64,000 nucleotides of DNA from Hymenobacter jeongseonensis (lineage in GTDB: Bacteria > Bacteroidota > Bacteroidia > Cytophagales > Hymenobacteraceae). Within the stretch, counting starts at the first letter, position 1; the number at the start of each line of letters is the position of its first letter. Positions 12,820-20,183 of this stretch are shown piece by piece. The DNA lies in the NCBI RefSeq assembly GCF_015694725.1, contig NZ_JADQDQ010000002.1:62001-126000 (forward strand), read 5' to 3'. The notes beneath the pieces were generated by a model. It was not told the origin of the DNA. It saw only the letters and a list, made by a program, of their open reading frames with translations, and did no database searches. A program made the translations under genes and the position numbers.

Positions 12820-13764
12820 ATGACCGAAATACCCTTGCTGCCGCCCGCCATTCTCAGCCAGCTGGCGCCCACTGAAGCCGACCCGCGGCCGGTGCTGCTC
12901 ACCATTGCCGGCCCTACGGCGGTGGGCAAAACGGCACTGTGCGTGCAGCTGGCGCAGCAGTTTCACACCGAAATTGTATCGGCCGATTCGCGGCAGTTTT
13001 TCCGGGAATTAAGCATTGGTACGGCCAAGCCGACGGCAGTGGAAATGCAGGGTGTGCCGCACCATTTTATCGATAGCCACAGCATCGCGGAAGACTACAG
13101 CGCCGGGCGGTTCGCCACCGATTGCCACGCGGTGCTGGCCGGGCTCTTTCAAAAACACCCACTGGTTATTCTCACCGGTGGCTCCGGCCTGTACGTGCAA
13201 GCCGTGACCGATGGGCTAGACGAACTTCCTAGCGTGCCGCCCGAAGTCCGCGCCCAGCTGCACGCTGAACTGGCGGCCCACGGCCTCGCGCACCTCGTAG
13301 CCGAGCTGGCCGAAACCGACCCCGTGGCCCACGCCCGCATCGACCAGCAAAACCCGCAGCGCGTGGTGCGGGCCCTGGAAATTACGCGCGCGACCGGCCA
13401 GCCGTTTTCCAGCTTCCACACCCAAAGCCCACCCGAGGAAAACCCACTGTTTCGCAACGTAAAGGTGGCTCTCACCCGCGAGCGGGAGGAGTTGTACCAG
13501 CGCATCAACCTGCGGGTGGAGCACATGCTGGCGGCCGGCTTGCTGGCAGAAGTGCAGGGCCTCCTGCCCTACCGCCACCACCACGCCCTACAAACCGTGG
13601 GCTACCAGGAAATCTTCGGCTTTCTCGATGGTGCGTACGACTGGGACGAAGCCGTGCGGCTGCTCCAGCGCAACACCCGCCGCTACGCCAAGCGCCAGCT
13701 CACTTGGCTACGCCGCGACGCGGCCTACCAGTGGGTAAACCTGAGCGCAGAGACGCTAAAATAG
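12820..13764 (+). CDS. miaA: tRNA dimethylallyltransferase
   Basis: MiaA adds a dimethylallyl group to A37 of tRNAs that read codons starting with U. The P-loop is in IAGPTAVGKTAL. The family motif SADSRQFFRELSIGTAKP follows, then PHHFIDSH, GGSGLYVQAV, and NPQRVVRALE in the tRNA-binding part. The C-terminal TRRYAKRQLTWLRRD is also typical. The frame opens with GTG at 12802, but ATG 12820 gives a normal N-terminus and a 314-residue protein. The gap to the amidase stop is small, so read-through transcription is likely. The stop codon lies at the left edge of a large palindrome. Confidence 0.95.
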   Translation: MTEIPLLPPAILSQLAPTEADPRPVLLTIAGPTAVGKTALCVQLAQQFHTEIVSADSRQFFRELSIGTAKPTAVEMQGVPHHFIDSHSIAEDYSAGRFATDCHAVLAGLFQKHPLVILTGGSGLYVQAVTDGLDELPSVPPEVRAQLHAELAAHGLAHLVAELAETDPVAHARIDQQNPQRVVRALEITRATGQPFSSFHTQSPPEENPLFRNVKVALTREREELYQRINLRVEHMLAAGLLAEVQGLLPYRHHHALQTVGYQEIFGFLDGAYDWDEAVRLLQRNTRRYAKRQLTWLRRDAAYQWVNLSAETLK

Positions 13765-13878
13765 AACGTCATGTTGAGCGCAGCCGAAACATCTCGCGTG
13801 TGGTAGTGACCCAATCGTTGAACGATTATGATTACTTCAGCACGCGAGATGCTTCGGCTGCGCTCAGCATGACGTTCT
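13763..13878. repeat. REP-like palindrome between convergent genes (copy 1)
   Basis: Two 38-base arms (13763-13800 and 13841-13878) pair with only two mismatches, both able to form G-U pairs in RNA. They enclose a 40-base loop. The arms contain the core ACGTCATGTTGAGCG. A related palindrome is at 43752-43865, also between convergent genes. It may act as a bidirectional terminator. Confidence 0.8.
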
Positions 13879-13912
13879 GCTTACCGCCCTGCCCTTATCG
13901 GCCCTGTTTATA

Positions 13913-14884
13913 CTAAACGCTCAGGATTTCCACCATCCGCATGAAGCTCTGGTTGATGAGCTTCTTCTTGTTGATGGTATCGACGAAAGGCGTGTAAACC
14001 AGCTTTTTGTCGATAATTCCGGCCATCACGTTGCGCATGCCGTTCATGAGGCCTTCCACGGCGGCGATGCCGATTTGGGAGCCCAGCAGACGGTCGGCGG
14101 CAGTGGGGGCACCGCCGCGCTGAATGTGGCCGATGACGGTGACGCGGGTGTCGAGCTGCGGAATGGCTTCCTTCACCCGGGCCGCTACATTGGTGGCGTT
14201 GCCTTCTTCGTCGCCCTCGGCCACGATGACGATGAACGAGGTTTTGGAGCGTTTCCAGCCCGATTGGAGCGTGTCGATTACCACGTCCACGCTCATTTGC
14301 GTTTCGGGAATCATCACAATTTCGGCCCCGCCCCCGATGGCGCACGGGATGGCGATGTAGCCCGAGTCGCGGCCCATCACTTCCACAAAAAAGCACCGGT
14401 CGTGCGAGTCGGCGGTGTCGCGGATTTTGTCGATGCAGTCCAGGGCCGTGTTCACGGCGGTGTCGTAGCCAATGGTGTAGTCGGTGCCGTAGAGGTCGTT
14501 GTCGATGGTGCCGGGGGCGCCCACGGTCGGGATGCCGAATTCTTCCTCAAAAATCATGGCGCCGGTGAAGGTGCCGTTGCCGCCGATGGCCACGAGGCCT
14601 TCGATGCCGTTGTTCACCAACTGGTCGAATGCCTGCTGACGGCCCTCTTTGGTGGTAAACTTCTGGCTGCGTGCCGATTTCAAAATTGTGCCGCCCTTCT
14701 GTACCGTGTTCGAAACCGAGGCCGAATCCAACCGTACAAACTCGCCCTTAATCATGCCACTGTAGCCGCGCATAATGCCGTATACCTCAATGCCGTGGTA
14801 AGTAGCCGTGCGCACCACGGCGCGGATAGCGGCATTCATGCCCGGCGAATCTCCTCCGCTCGTAAATACTCCAATTCTCTTCAT
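13913..14884 (-). CDS. pfkA: 6-phosphofructokinase
   Basis: A 323-residue group A phosphofructokinase, which phosphorylates fructose 6-phosphate in glycolysis. It opens with KRIGVFTSGGDSPGMNAAIR (ATP-binding Gly loop). The catalytic base lies in TIDNDLYGTDYTIGYDTA, and EVMGRDSGYIA and GHIQRGGAPTAADR are standard substrate-site motifs. One oddity is the loop normally written GGDGS, which reads GGNGT here, with Asn at residue 103. The PPi-dependent signature GGDD is absent, so ATP remains the likely donor. A short AT-rich leader separates it from the divergent TerB-like gene. Confidence 0.95.
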   Translation of the reverse strand: MKRIGVFTSGGDSPGMNAAIRAVVRTATYHGIEVYGIMRGYSGMIKGEFVRLDSASVSNTVQKGGTILKSARSQKFTTKEGRQQAFDQLVNNGIEGLVAIGGNGTFTGAMIFEEEFGIPTVGAPGTIDNDLYGTDYTIGYDTAVNTALDCIDKIRDTADSHDRCFFVEVMGRDSGYIAIPCAIGGGAEIVMIPETQMSVDVVIDTLQSGWKRSKTSFIVIVAEGDEEGNATNVAARVKEAIPQLDTRVTVIGHIQRGGAPTAADRLLGSQIGIAAVEGLMNGMRNVMAGIIDKKLVYTPFVDTINKKKLINQSFMRMVEILSV

Positions 14885-15117
14885 CTGACCTTTCTAGAAA
14901 CAAGTGGGCGCATGAATAGCGCCCAAACCCCGCAAAGTTGGTGAAAGGAAACCAAACGCCCACCTCCTGCAACCATAAAAGCCGTAAGAAGGTGGTTATC
15001 TTTTTTTTGTGTTTCGCGTAGTTGCCAAGTAGCAACTGGTTGATTTTCGACTATCTTACCTCTCCAATCGGCCTAAAGGCCACTAACTCATTTCTCACCA
15101 CCTAATTCCCACGTTAT

Positions 15118-15576
15118 ATGTTCGGTTTTTTTGAAAATGAGCAGGCTAAAAAAATTAAAGGGCATTTGCTCAATCTTGCGGCCCTCGCGAAAGCCGATGG
15201 CCACATTGACGCGCGGGAAATGAACTTCATTCTGGCCGTCGGCAAGAAGAATGGCATCAACTCGTCCGAAGTCCAGGCACTGGTTTCCGGAGCCAAAGGC
15301 GCCAGCACCGAACTACCCAGCAACGATTCCGAACGTTTTGACCAGATTTTTGACCTTGTCGACATGATGCTGGCCGATGGCGTGGTCGACGAAACCGAAA
15401 TGGACTTCTGCATCATGATGGCCGAGAAGTTGGGCTTCCGCAAAGCCATTGTGGGCGTGCTGGTTCGCAAAATTTCGCAAGGCGTGAAGGATGGCGTGCC
15501 GCGCGAGAGAATTAAGGAGGAAAGTACTTCTTTTTTGAACTATAACGAGTTACCTCGTCCGGACATCGCCGTGTAG
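15118..15576 (+). CDS. TerB-like protein
   Basis: A 152-residue helical protein with the two acidic metal-binding half-sites of the TerB fold: AKADGHIDAREMNFI (about 23-37) and LADGVVDETEMDF (about 84-96). TerB-like proteins bind divalent cations and often attach to membrane stress systems. No other ter gene is nearby, so this is best read as a stand-alone domain protein and not as evidence for tellurite resistance. A strong terminator follows directly. Confidence 0.85.
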   Translation: MFGFFENEQAKKIKGHLLNLAALAKADGHIDAREMNFILAVGKKNGINSSEVQALVSGAKGASTELPSNDSERFDQIFDLVDMMLADGVVDETEMDFCIMMAEKLGFRKAIVGVLVRKISQGVKDGVPRERIKEESTSFLNYNELPRPDIAV

Positions 15577-15601
15577 TAACGTCAACCGTAAGCACGCACA
15601 T

Positions 15602-15654
15602 GGGCCCGTAGCGGCAACCTGCACCGGTTGCCGCTACGGGCCCGCCTGTTTTTA
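15602..15654 (+). terminator. Strong terminator hairpin after the TerB-like gene
   Basis: Perfect 18-base arms (15602-15619 and 15626-15643) with a six-base loop, followed by GCCTGTTTTTA. Its position between two convergent genes lets it serve both. Confidence 0.88.
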
Positions 15655-15659
15655 GACGC

Positions 15660-16874
15660 TTACTGTGGCGTGGTATCCACTCCGGTCACGTGGTCGATGG
15701 CGCGAAGCAGCGCCGCGCAGGACTCGTCAATTTCCTCCTCGGTGATGATGAGTGGCGGGGCCAAGCGCAGGGAATTGTCGCAGAACAAAAACCAATCGGT
15801 CAGAATGCCTTCGTGGGCCAGCGCGTGGTCGATGATGGGCTTGAGCACGGCAAAGGAGTCGAACTCAACCGCCATGAGCAGGCCGCAGCCGCGCACCGCC
15901 CGGATGGCCGGGTGCCGCAGCTGCGCCCGAAACCGCGCTGCTTTTTCGGCCACGCCCGCCACCAGGTTTTCCTGCTGCACCACTTGCAACGTGGCCAACG
16001 CCGCCGCACAACTTACCGGGTGCCCGCCAAAAGTGGTGCAGTGGCCCAGAATGGGGTTGGTTTTGAAGCCGCTCATGATTTCGGTGCTGGAAATGAACGC
16101 CCCGATGGGCATTCCGCCGCCCATGCCCTTGGCACACACCAGAATATCGGGCTCGATGCCGAACTGTTCAAAGGCCCACATGCTGCCGGTGCGCCCATAG
16201 CCGCACTGAATTTCGTCGAGCACCAGCAGCGCCCCTACTTCGGTGCAGCGGGCGCGCAGGGCCGGCAGGTAGCCGGGGTTGGGCACCCGCACGCCGGCCT
16301 CGCCCTGCACGGTTTCGATAACTACGGCCGCGGTACGCTCCGTGATGAGGGCGAGGTCGGCCAGTTCGTTGTGACGGATGTGGCGGACATCGGGCAGCAA
16401 CGGGCGGAAGCTGTTTTTGAAGTCCTCGGAACCCGTAATGGACAGCGCGCCGTGGGTAGAACCGTGGTAGGCGTTGAAGCAGGATATGAGTTCGGTGCGG
16501 CCGGTGTGGCGCTTGGCCAGCTTCAGGGCGCCTTCGATGGCCTCGGCGCCGGAGTTGGTGAAGAACACCGAATCGAGTTGAGCCGGCAGGGTGCGGTGCA
16601 TGGCCTCGGCCAGTTGGGCGGGCACGGCTTGCACCAGCTCGCCGTACACCATCAGGTGCAGGTATTTGTCGAGCTGGGCCTGGATACCGGCCAGCACATG
16701 CGGGTGGCGGTGGCCCACGTTGCTCACGCCAATGCCCGAAATGAGGTCGAGGTAGCGGCGGCCGTCGGGGGCGTACATGTACACGCCTTCGGCCCGCTCA
16801 ATCTCCAGCAACAGCGGAAAATCGGAGGTTTGGGCCTGGTGGCGCAGAAACAATTGGCGGGGAGTCAGAATCAC
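15660..16874 (-). CDS. Class III aminotransferase (aspartate/ornithine family)
   Basis: A 404-residue PLP enzyme of fold type I. Motifs in order: the FFTNSGAEAIEGALKLA phosphate-binding turn (about 105-121), AYHGSTHGALS, the acidic VLDEIQCGYGRTG (Asp that contacts the PLP ring nitrogen), and CAKGMGGGMPIGAF with the PLP Lys (about residue 250). It is related to acetylornithine and 4-aminobutyrate transaminases, and the amino donor cannot be fixed from sequence. No arginine or GABA pathway genes flank it. Confidence 0.9.
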   Translation of the reverse strand: MILTPRQLFLRHQAQTSDFPLLLEIERAEGVYMYAPDGRRYLDLISGIGVSNVGHRHPHVLAGIQAQLDKYLHLMVYGELVQAVPAQLAEAMHRTLPAQLDSVFFTNSGAEAIEGALKLAKRHTGRTELISCFNAYHGSTHGALSITGSEDFKNSFRPLLPDVRHIRHNELADLALITERTAAVVIETVQGEAGVRVPNPGYLPALRARCTEVGALLVLDEIQCGYGRTGSMWAFEQFGIEPDILVCAKGMGGGMPIGAFISSTEIMSGFKTNPILGHCTTFGGHPVSCAAALATLQVVQQENLVAGVAEKAARFRAQLRHPAIRAVRGCGLLMAVEFDSFAVLKPIIDHALAHEGILTDWFLFCDNSLRLAPPLIITEEEIDESCAALLRAIDHVTGVDTTPQ

Positions 16875-16947
16875 GGCGATGGTTAGAACGGACTGCAGGG
16901 AAAGGATAAACTATTCACCGCTTCTTTCGATTATCCCACAAAAATAA

Positions 16948-16975
16948 CGAGGCCGCTGCGGGGGCAGCGGCCTCG
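16948..16975 (-). terminator. Terminator after the small secreted-protein gene
   Basis: Arms CGAGGCCGCTGC and GCAGCGGCCTCG pair around a short G-rich loop. Read on the minus strand, the hairpin is followed by TTATTTTTG. It ends the sigma-factor operon. Confidence 0.8.
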
Positions 16976-17014
16976 ATGCACGAAGGAATAAGCAAAAGCG
17001 ACCGGTGCGGGGGC

Positions 17015-17497
17015 TTAGTCATCGTTGCCGATGGCCGAAGCCGGGCCGCCCGACACGCGCTTGATGACTTCGCGGGTGAAATCCCGCTCCGCGATAAACA
17101 GCTGTGCCACTTGCCGGAGCGAAATGACTTTCTGAAACCGCTCGAAGTACTCTTTCTCCAGATTCAGCTCCTGCTGGCGCAGGTTGAAGGCCTGGTTGAG
17201 GTTGTCGCGGATTTGTTGGTCGCTCATTCCCTCCGGCACGTCGCGTCGCAACAGCCGGCTGCTGCGGTTGAGCTCGCGACGGCGGGCAGAAAACTCGTTG
17301 TAAACCGGCCAGAATTTTTGGGCTTGGTCCTGGGTCAGGGCCACTCGGTTGGTGATGAAGGCAATTTTTGCGTTTTCGAGTTGCCCCAAGCGCTGGCCGC
17401 CGCGCCGCCCGCCCTGTTGGGCCGAGGCCTCGGGCGCCAGCGCCATCAGCAACGCCAGGAGGCTAAATAGTCGAAAGACAGATGGAAAAGAAAACAT
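17015..17497 (-). CDS. Secreted Spy/CpxP-like helical protein
   Basis: The start is the Met opening MFSFPSVFRLFSLLALLMAL, a signal peptide ending at EASAQ, giving 160 residues. The mature part is helical and contains VALTQDQAQKFWPVYNEF, which resembles the LTxxQ pattern of periplasmic Spy/CpxP-type proteins. A Gly-Arg patch (QQGGRRGGQRLG) follows the signal. It is the third gene after an ECF sigma factor and a probable anti-sigma protein, 13 bases from the latter. This order is common for envelope-stress units in Bacteroidetes. The function is inferred. Confidence 0.7.
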   Translation of the reverse strand: MFSFPSVFRLFSLLALLMALAPEASAQQGGRRGGQRLGQLENAKIAFITNRVALTQDQAQKFWPVYNEFSARRRELNRSSRLLRRDVPEGMSDQQIRDNLNQAFNLRQQELNLEKEYFERFQKVISLRQVAQLFIAERDFTREVIKRVSGGPASAIGNDD

Positions 17498-17510
17498 GAT
17501 AGTCAACTGG

Positions 17511-17978
17511 TTATAAATAAGTAAGGTCTTCGGAGGGCTGGGCATCCAGCACTTCCGTCAGTTCGGCGTCGGTGGCTTCCATGAAGCCTTGGGTGATGCT
17601 GGGGTGCGCAGCCGTGAGCACGGCCAAGTCGGCGCTTTCGACCTGGGCCCCGCTCGTGAGCAGGTAGCCTACCAGCTCGGCGTGCGAGACGGCATTGAGG
17701 GAAGCCGTGGGGGCTGCAAAGTGGCGGACCGCTGGCGGGCCACTGAGGTAAAAGGAGACGACGAAGCCCCCCAACACAGCCACCGAAGCCAAGCTGGTGC
17801 GCAAGGCAGGCGATAGCTGCGACAACCAGCGCCAAACCGCCGTTGCTTCAGAAGCATCGGGGTGGGGCAGCCGGGCCATCACCCGCAGGGGGAGCTGGTC
17901 GAAATAGCCAGCAGGCGGCTCGCTCAGCAAGGGCCGGGGCCGCCGAGGGTGCGCATCTAGCTTGAAAGGAGGTTTCAT
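17511..17978 (-). CDS. Probable anti-sigma factor (single-pass membrane protein)
   Basis: The start chosen is the Met opening MKPPFKLDAHPRRPRP, giving 155 residues. A soluble N-terminal region with GYFDQLPLRVMARL is followed by one hydrophobic segment (about residues 60-80, ASVAVLGGFVVSFYLSG) and an acidic C-terminal part. This layout, directly downstream of an ECF sigma gene, fits a membrane anti-sigma factor. No zinc-binding HxxxCxxC motif is present, so the assignment rests mainly on position and topology. Confidence 0.6.
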   Translation of the reverse strand: MKPPFKLDAHPRRPRPLLSEPPAGYFDQLPLRVMARLPHPDASEATAVWRWLSQLSPALRTSLASVAVLGGFVVSFYLSGPPAVRHFAAPTASLNAVSHAELVGYLLTSGAQVESADLAVLTAAHPSITQGFMEATDAELTEVLDAQPSEDLTYL

Positions 17979-18041
17979 GGCAGTTGGATAGAAAATCAAG
18001 GGCGGCGTTTAATCTTGCCCATAAAGTATTCGAAAGGGGCG

Positions 18042-18629
18042 TTAATCAGCGGTGTGGCGGGTGACGTATTCTTCCACTTTTTTCACGGCGTGGTGGTAGC
18101 TGGCTTTCAACGCGCCCACGCTGGTGCCCGTTACTTCGGCCATTTGCTCGTAGGGCATCTCGTCGTAATAGCGCAGGTTGAACACGAGGCGCTGCTTGTC
18201 GGGCAGCCGCAGAATGGCTTGTTGCAGCTTCAATTCAATTTCATCGCCGGCCAGGGCGGGGTCGGCTTCGATTTTGGCGGCCAGCTCGGCGCCTACGTCG
18301 GTGAGCGGCAGCAGGAACTTGCGCCGCTTGCTGCTCAGGAAATTCAGGCACTCGTTGGTGGCAATGCGGTAAATCCAGGTGAAGAGCTGCGCGTCCTGCC
18401 GGAAGTTCTCGAGGTGCTTCCAGACTTTAATGAAGACGTCCTGGGTGAGGTCGTCGGCGTCGTCGTGGTCGATAACCATCTTGCGCACGTGCCAGTACAC
18501 CTTGCTCTGGTACTTGCGCACGAGCTGGTTGAACGCCAGGTTGCGCGAAGCCGGGTCTTGGAACTTGAGCAGGATTTCGTGGTCTTCCAAACGGCCAGCG
18601 GGTGAGGCAAAGTACAGCTTAGAGCCCAC
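18042..18629 (-). CDS. ECF sigma factor (sigma-70 family)
   Basis: A sigma factor of about 195 residues with region 2 and region 4 only. Region 2 contains AFNQLVRKYQSKVYWHVRKM and DADDLTQDVFIKVWKHL. The region 2.4 part reads FTWIYRIATNECLNF. Region 4 contains LPDKQRLVFNLRYYDEMPYE with the recognition helix after GTSVGALKASYHHAVKK. There is no good ATG. I favour GTG at 18629 (reading GSKLYFASPAGRLEDHEI), while TTG at 18656 gives nine more residues. It probably controls its own operon and envelope genes. Confidence 0.88.
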   Translation of the reverse strand: MGSKLYFASPAGRLEDHEILLKFQDPASRNLAFNQLVRKYQSKVYWHVRKMVIDHDDADDLTQDVFIKVWKHLENFRQDAQLFTWIYRIATNECLNFLSSKRRKFLLPLTDVGAELAAKIEADPALAGDEIELKLQQAILRLPDKQRLVFNLRYYDEMPYEQMAEVTGTSVGALKASYHHAVKKVEEYVTRHTAD

Positions 18630-18725
18630 GAGGCAAGTGGGGTTTAATGAGCACAAATAAAGTCGGGCAAATCGATACGCTGCACGCTGGCGGGAGCCTG
18701 AACCTGTGTTACTTTACCAATTGCT

Positions 18726-19367
18726 ATGCCCAAAAAGAATTATTATCTCGACAGTGCCCGTACTCAACCCATCACGGCCAAGTGGGGCATTTTCTACCAG
18801 AATTTTGCTGTGAGCTACGCGGGAGTGGCCTTGGCTGCCACCGACCCATAGGCTGCCATCGCCAAGGGCCGCTTCTACCTCTTGCCCGACGGCCGCACCT
18901 TTTCCGCTCAGCTCCGGGAAGACCGGTGGCCGCAGGAGCTGGAGCTGCTACTCGACGGCCAGCCACTACCCGGCAGCGGTACCCACCCGCAGGAGCGGCT
19001 CAAGCAGGCGTGGTACGCGCTGCTGTTCTTGGGTATCCTGAATATCGGCATGGGCTTATGGACTGAATTTGGGCAACTCACCCAGCTGCAGCAAATGGGC
19101 ATGGGCTGGGGCTCGGTCGTGGAAGGCGCGCTATTTGTGGCGCTGGGGTGGCTGGGCTATTGGCGGCGGTCGGCAGTGGCACTTGCTTGCTCTCTTGTGC
19201 TCATCATCTTGAGTGGGATACTCCTCTTCGCGGCTGTTTTGATGAGTAACCAAGCCCCGAGCCTAGGTGGCATTATTATGCGGGCTTTCATTTGCGTGGT
19301 GGTGTTTCGAGCTATGAAAGCGGCCCGACAGCTGCGCGCCGAAGAATCCGCAGCGATGATGGAGTAA
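18726..19367 (+). pseudogene. Hypothetical membrane protein gene interrupted by an in-frame TAG
   Basis: From ATG 18726 the frame reads MPKKNYYLDSARTQPI and continues in one frame to a stop at 19367, except for a TAG at 18849-18851 (codon 42). Protein-like sequence continues straight through: DP-stop-AAIAKGRFYLLPDGR. A single change from CAG to TAG would explain it. The second part has three or four hydrophobic helices. The gene is either a recent nonsense pseudogene, or reinitiates downstream, or the base is a sequencing error. I do not recognise the family. Confidence 0.7.
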
Positions 19368-19396
19368 GTAGCTGAGCACTAGCGAGCCGAAGCGAA

Positions 19397-19434
19397 AGCA
19401 GCCAGTTGATGATGCAACATCAGACTGGCTGTTT
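19397..19434 (+). terminator. Terminator-like hairpin
   Basis: Arms AGCAGCCAGT and ACTGGCTGTT pair around a 17-base loop, followed by a short T-run. It lies between the interrupted membrane gene and the next gene on the same strand. Confidence 0.6.
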
Positions 19435-19481
19435 CCGACTTTATATTGACGTATTTTTAGCTAGAAAATTCGCTCGCTGTC

Positions 19482-20144
19482 ATGCGTACCATGCCTTCCG
19501 CATTAATCTTCAGAGTCTGCCTGTCGGTTTTGCTGGCTTCCTGCGGGCAAGCCTCCTCCACCACGTCGGAGGCCCAGCGGCCTAGCGCGCAAAGCCCAAA
19601 TGACGCCTGTGATAACCCAGATGCCGACGTCAGCTGCTGCTTCGTGAATGCGCCGAAAACGCTGAATAAGGTGATGGCAATAACTGGCAGCCGCCCCGAG
19701 TCTGGTGAAAAACTGGTGCTAACGGGCACGATTTTCAAAGCCGATGGCAAAACGCCTTACCCCAACGTGCTGCTCTACGCTTACCACACCGACAGCAAGG
19801 GGTATTATTCCAAAACCGGAACAGAAACCGGCATTCAAAAATGGCACGGCCGCCTGCACGGCTGGTGCCAAACCGACCAACAGGGCCGCTACGAAATCCG
19901 GACCATTCGCCCGGCTCGTTACCCCAACAACACCATACCGGCCCACATTCATGCGGCGCTTAAAGAACCCGGTGGCAAGCAGCCGTATTACATTTCCGAC
20001 TTCGTGTTCAAAGACGACGCCTTGGTGAATGATAACTACTTGAAAACCGTGGCAACCAGCGCTGGCGGAACCGGAATGGTGGCAGTAGCCAAGTCGGCCA
20101 CGGGCACCTGGACGGGGCAACGCAACTTTGCGGTGCCCCGCTAA
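19482..20144 (+). CDS. Intradiol ring-cleavage dioxygenase-like lipoprotein
   Basis: A 220-residue protein with a lipoprotein signal (VCLSVLLASC). The mature part has the beta-sandwich pattern of intradiol dioxygenases: LTGTIFKADGKTPYPNVLLY, then KWHGRLHGWCQTDQQGRYE, then RPARYPNNTIPAHIHAAL. Classical enzymes bind ferric iron with two Tyr and two His. Candidate ligands here are Tyr in LLYAYHTD, Tyr in RPARYPN and the His pair in PAHIH. The lipoprotein form and absence of aromatic pathway genes leave the substrate open. It is followed after about 40 bases by a TPR lipoprotein gene, so they may form a pair. Confidence 0.8.
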   Translation: MRTMPSALIFRVCLSVLLASCGQASSTTSEAQRPSAQSPNDACDNPDADVSCCFVNAPKTLNKVMAITGSRPESGEKLVLTGTIFKADGKTPYPNVLLYAYHTDSKGYYSKTGTETGIQKWHGRLHGWCQTDQQGRYEIRTIRPARYPNNTIPAHIHAALKEPGGKQPYYISDFVFKDDALVNDNYLKTVATSAGGTGMVAVAKSATGTWTGQRNFAVPR

Positions 20145-20183
20145 GGGCCGAATCAGGACCGCACTTTTTGGCAATTCCAGCAC

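Noticed and set aside
15118..15576. A tellurite-resistance (ter) locus
   Set aside because: A single TerB-like domain protein with no terC, terD or terE nearby does not make a ter system.
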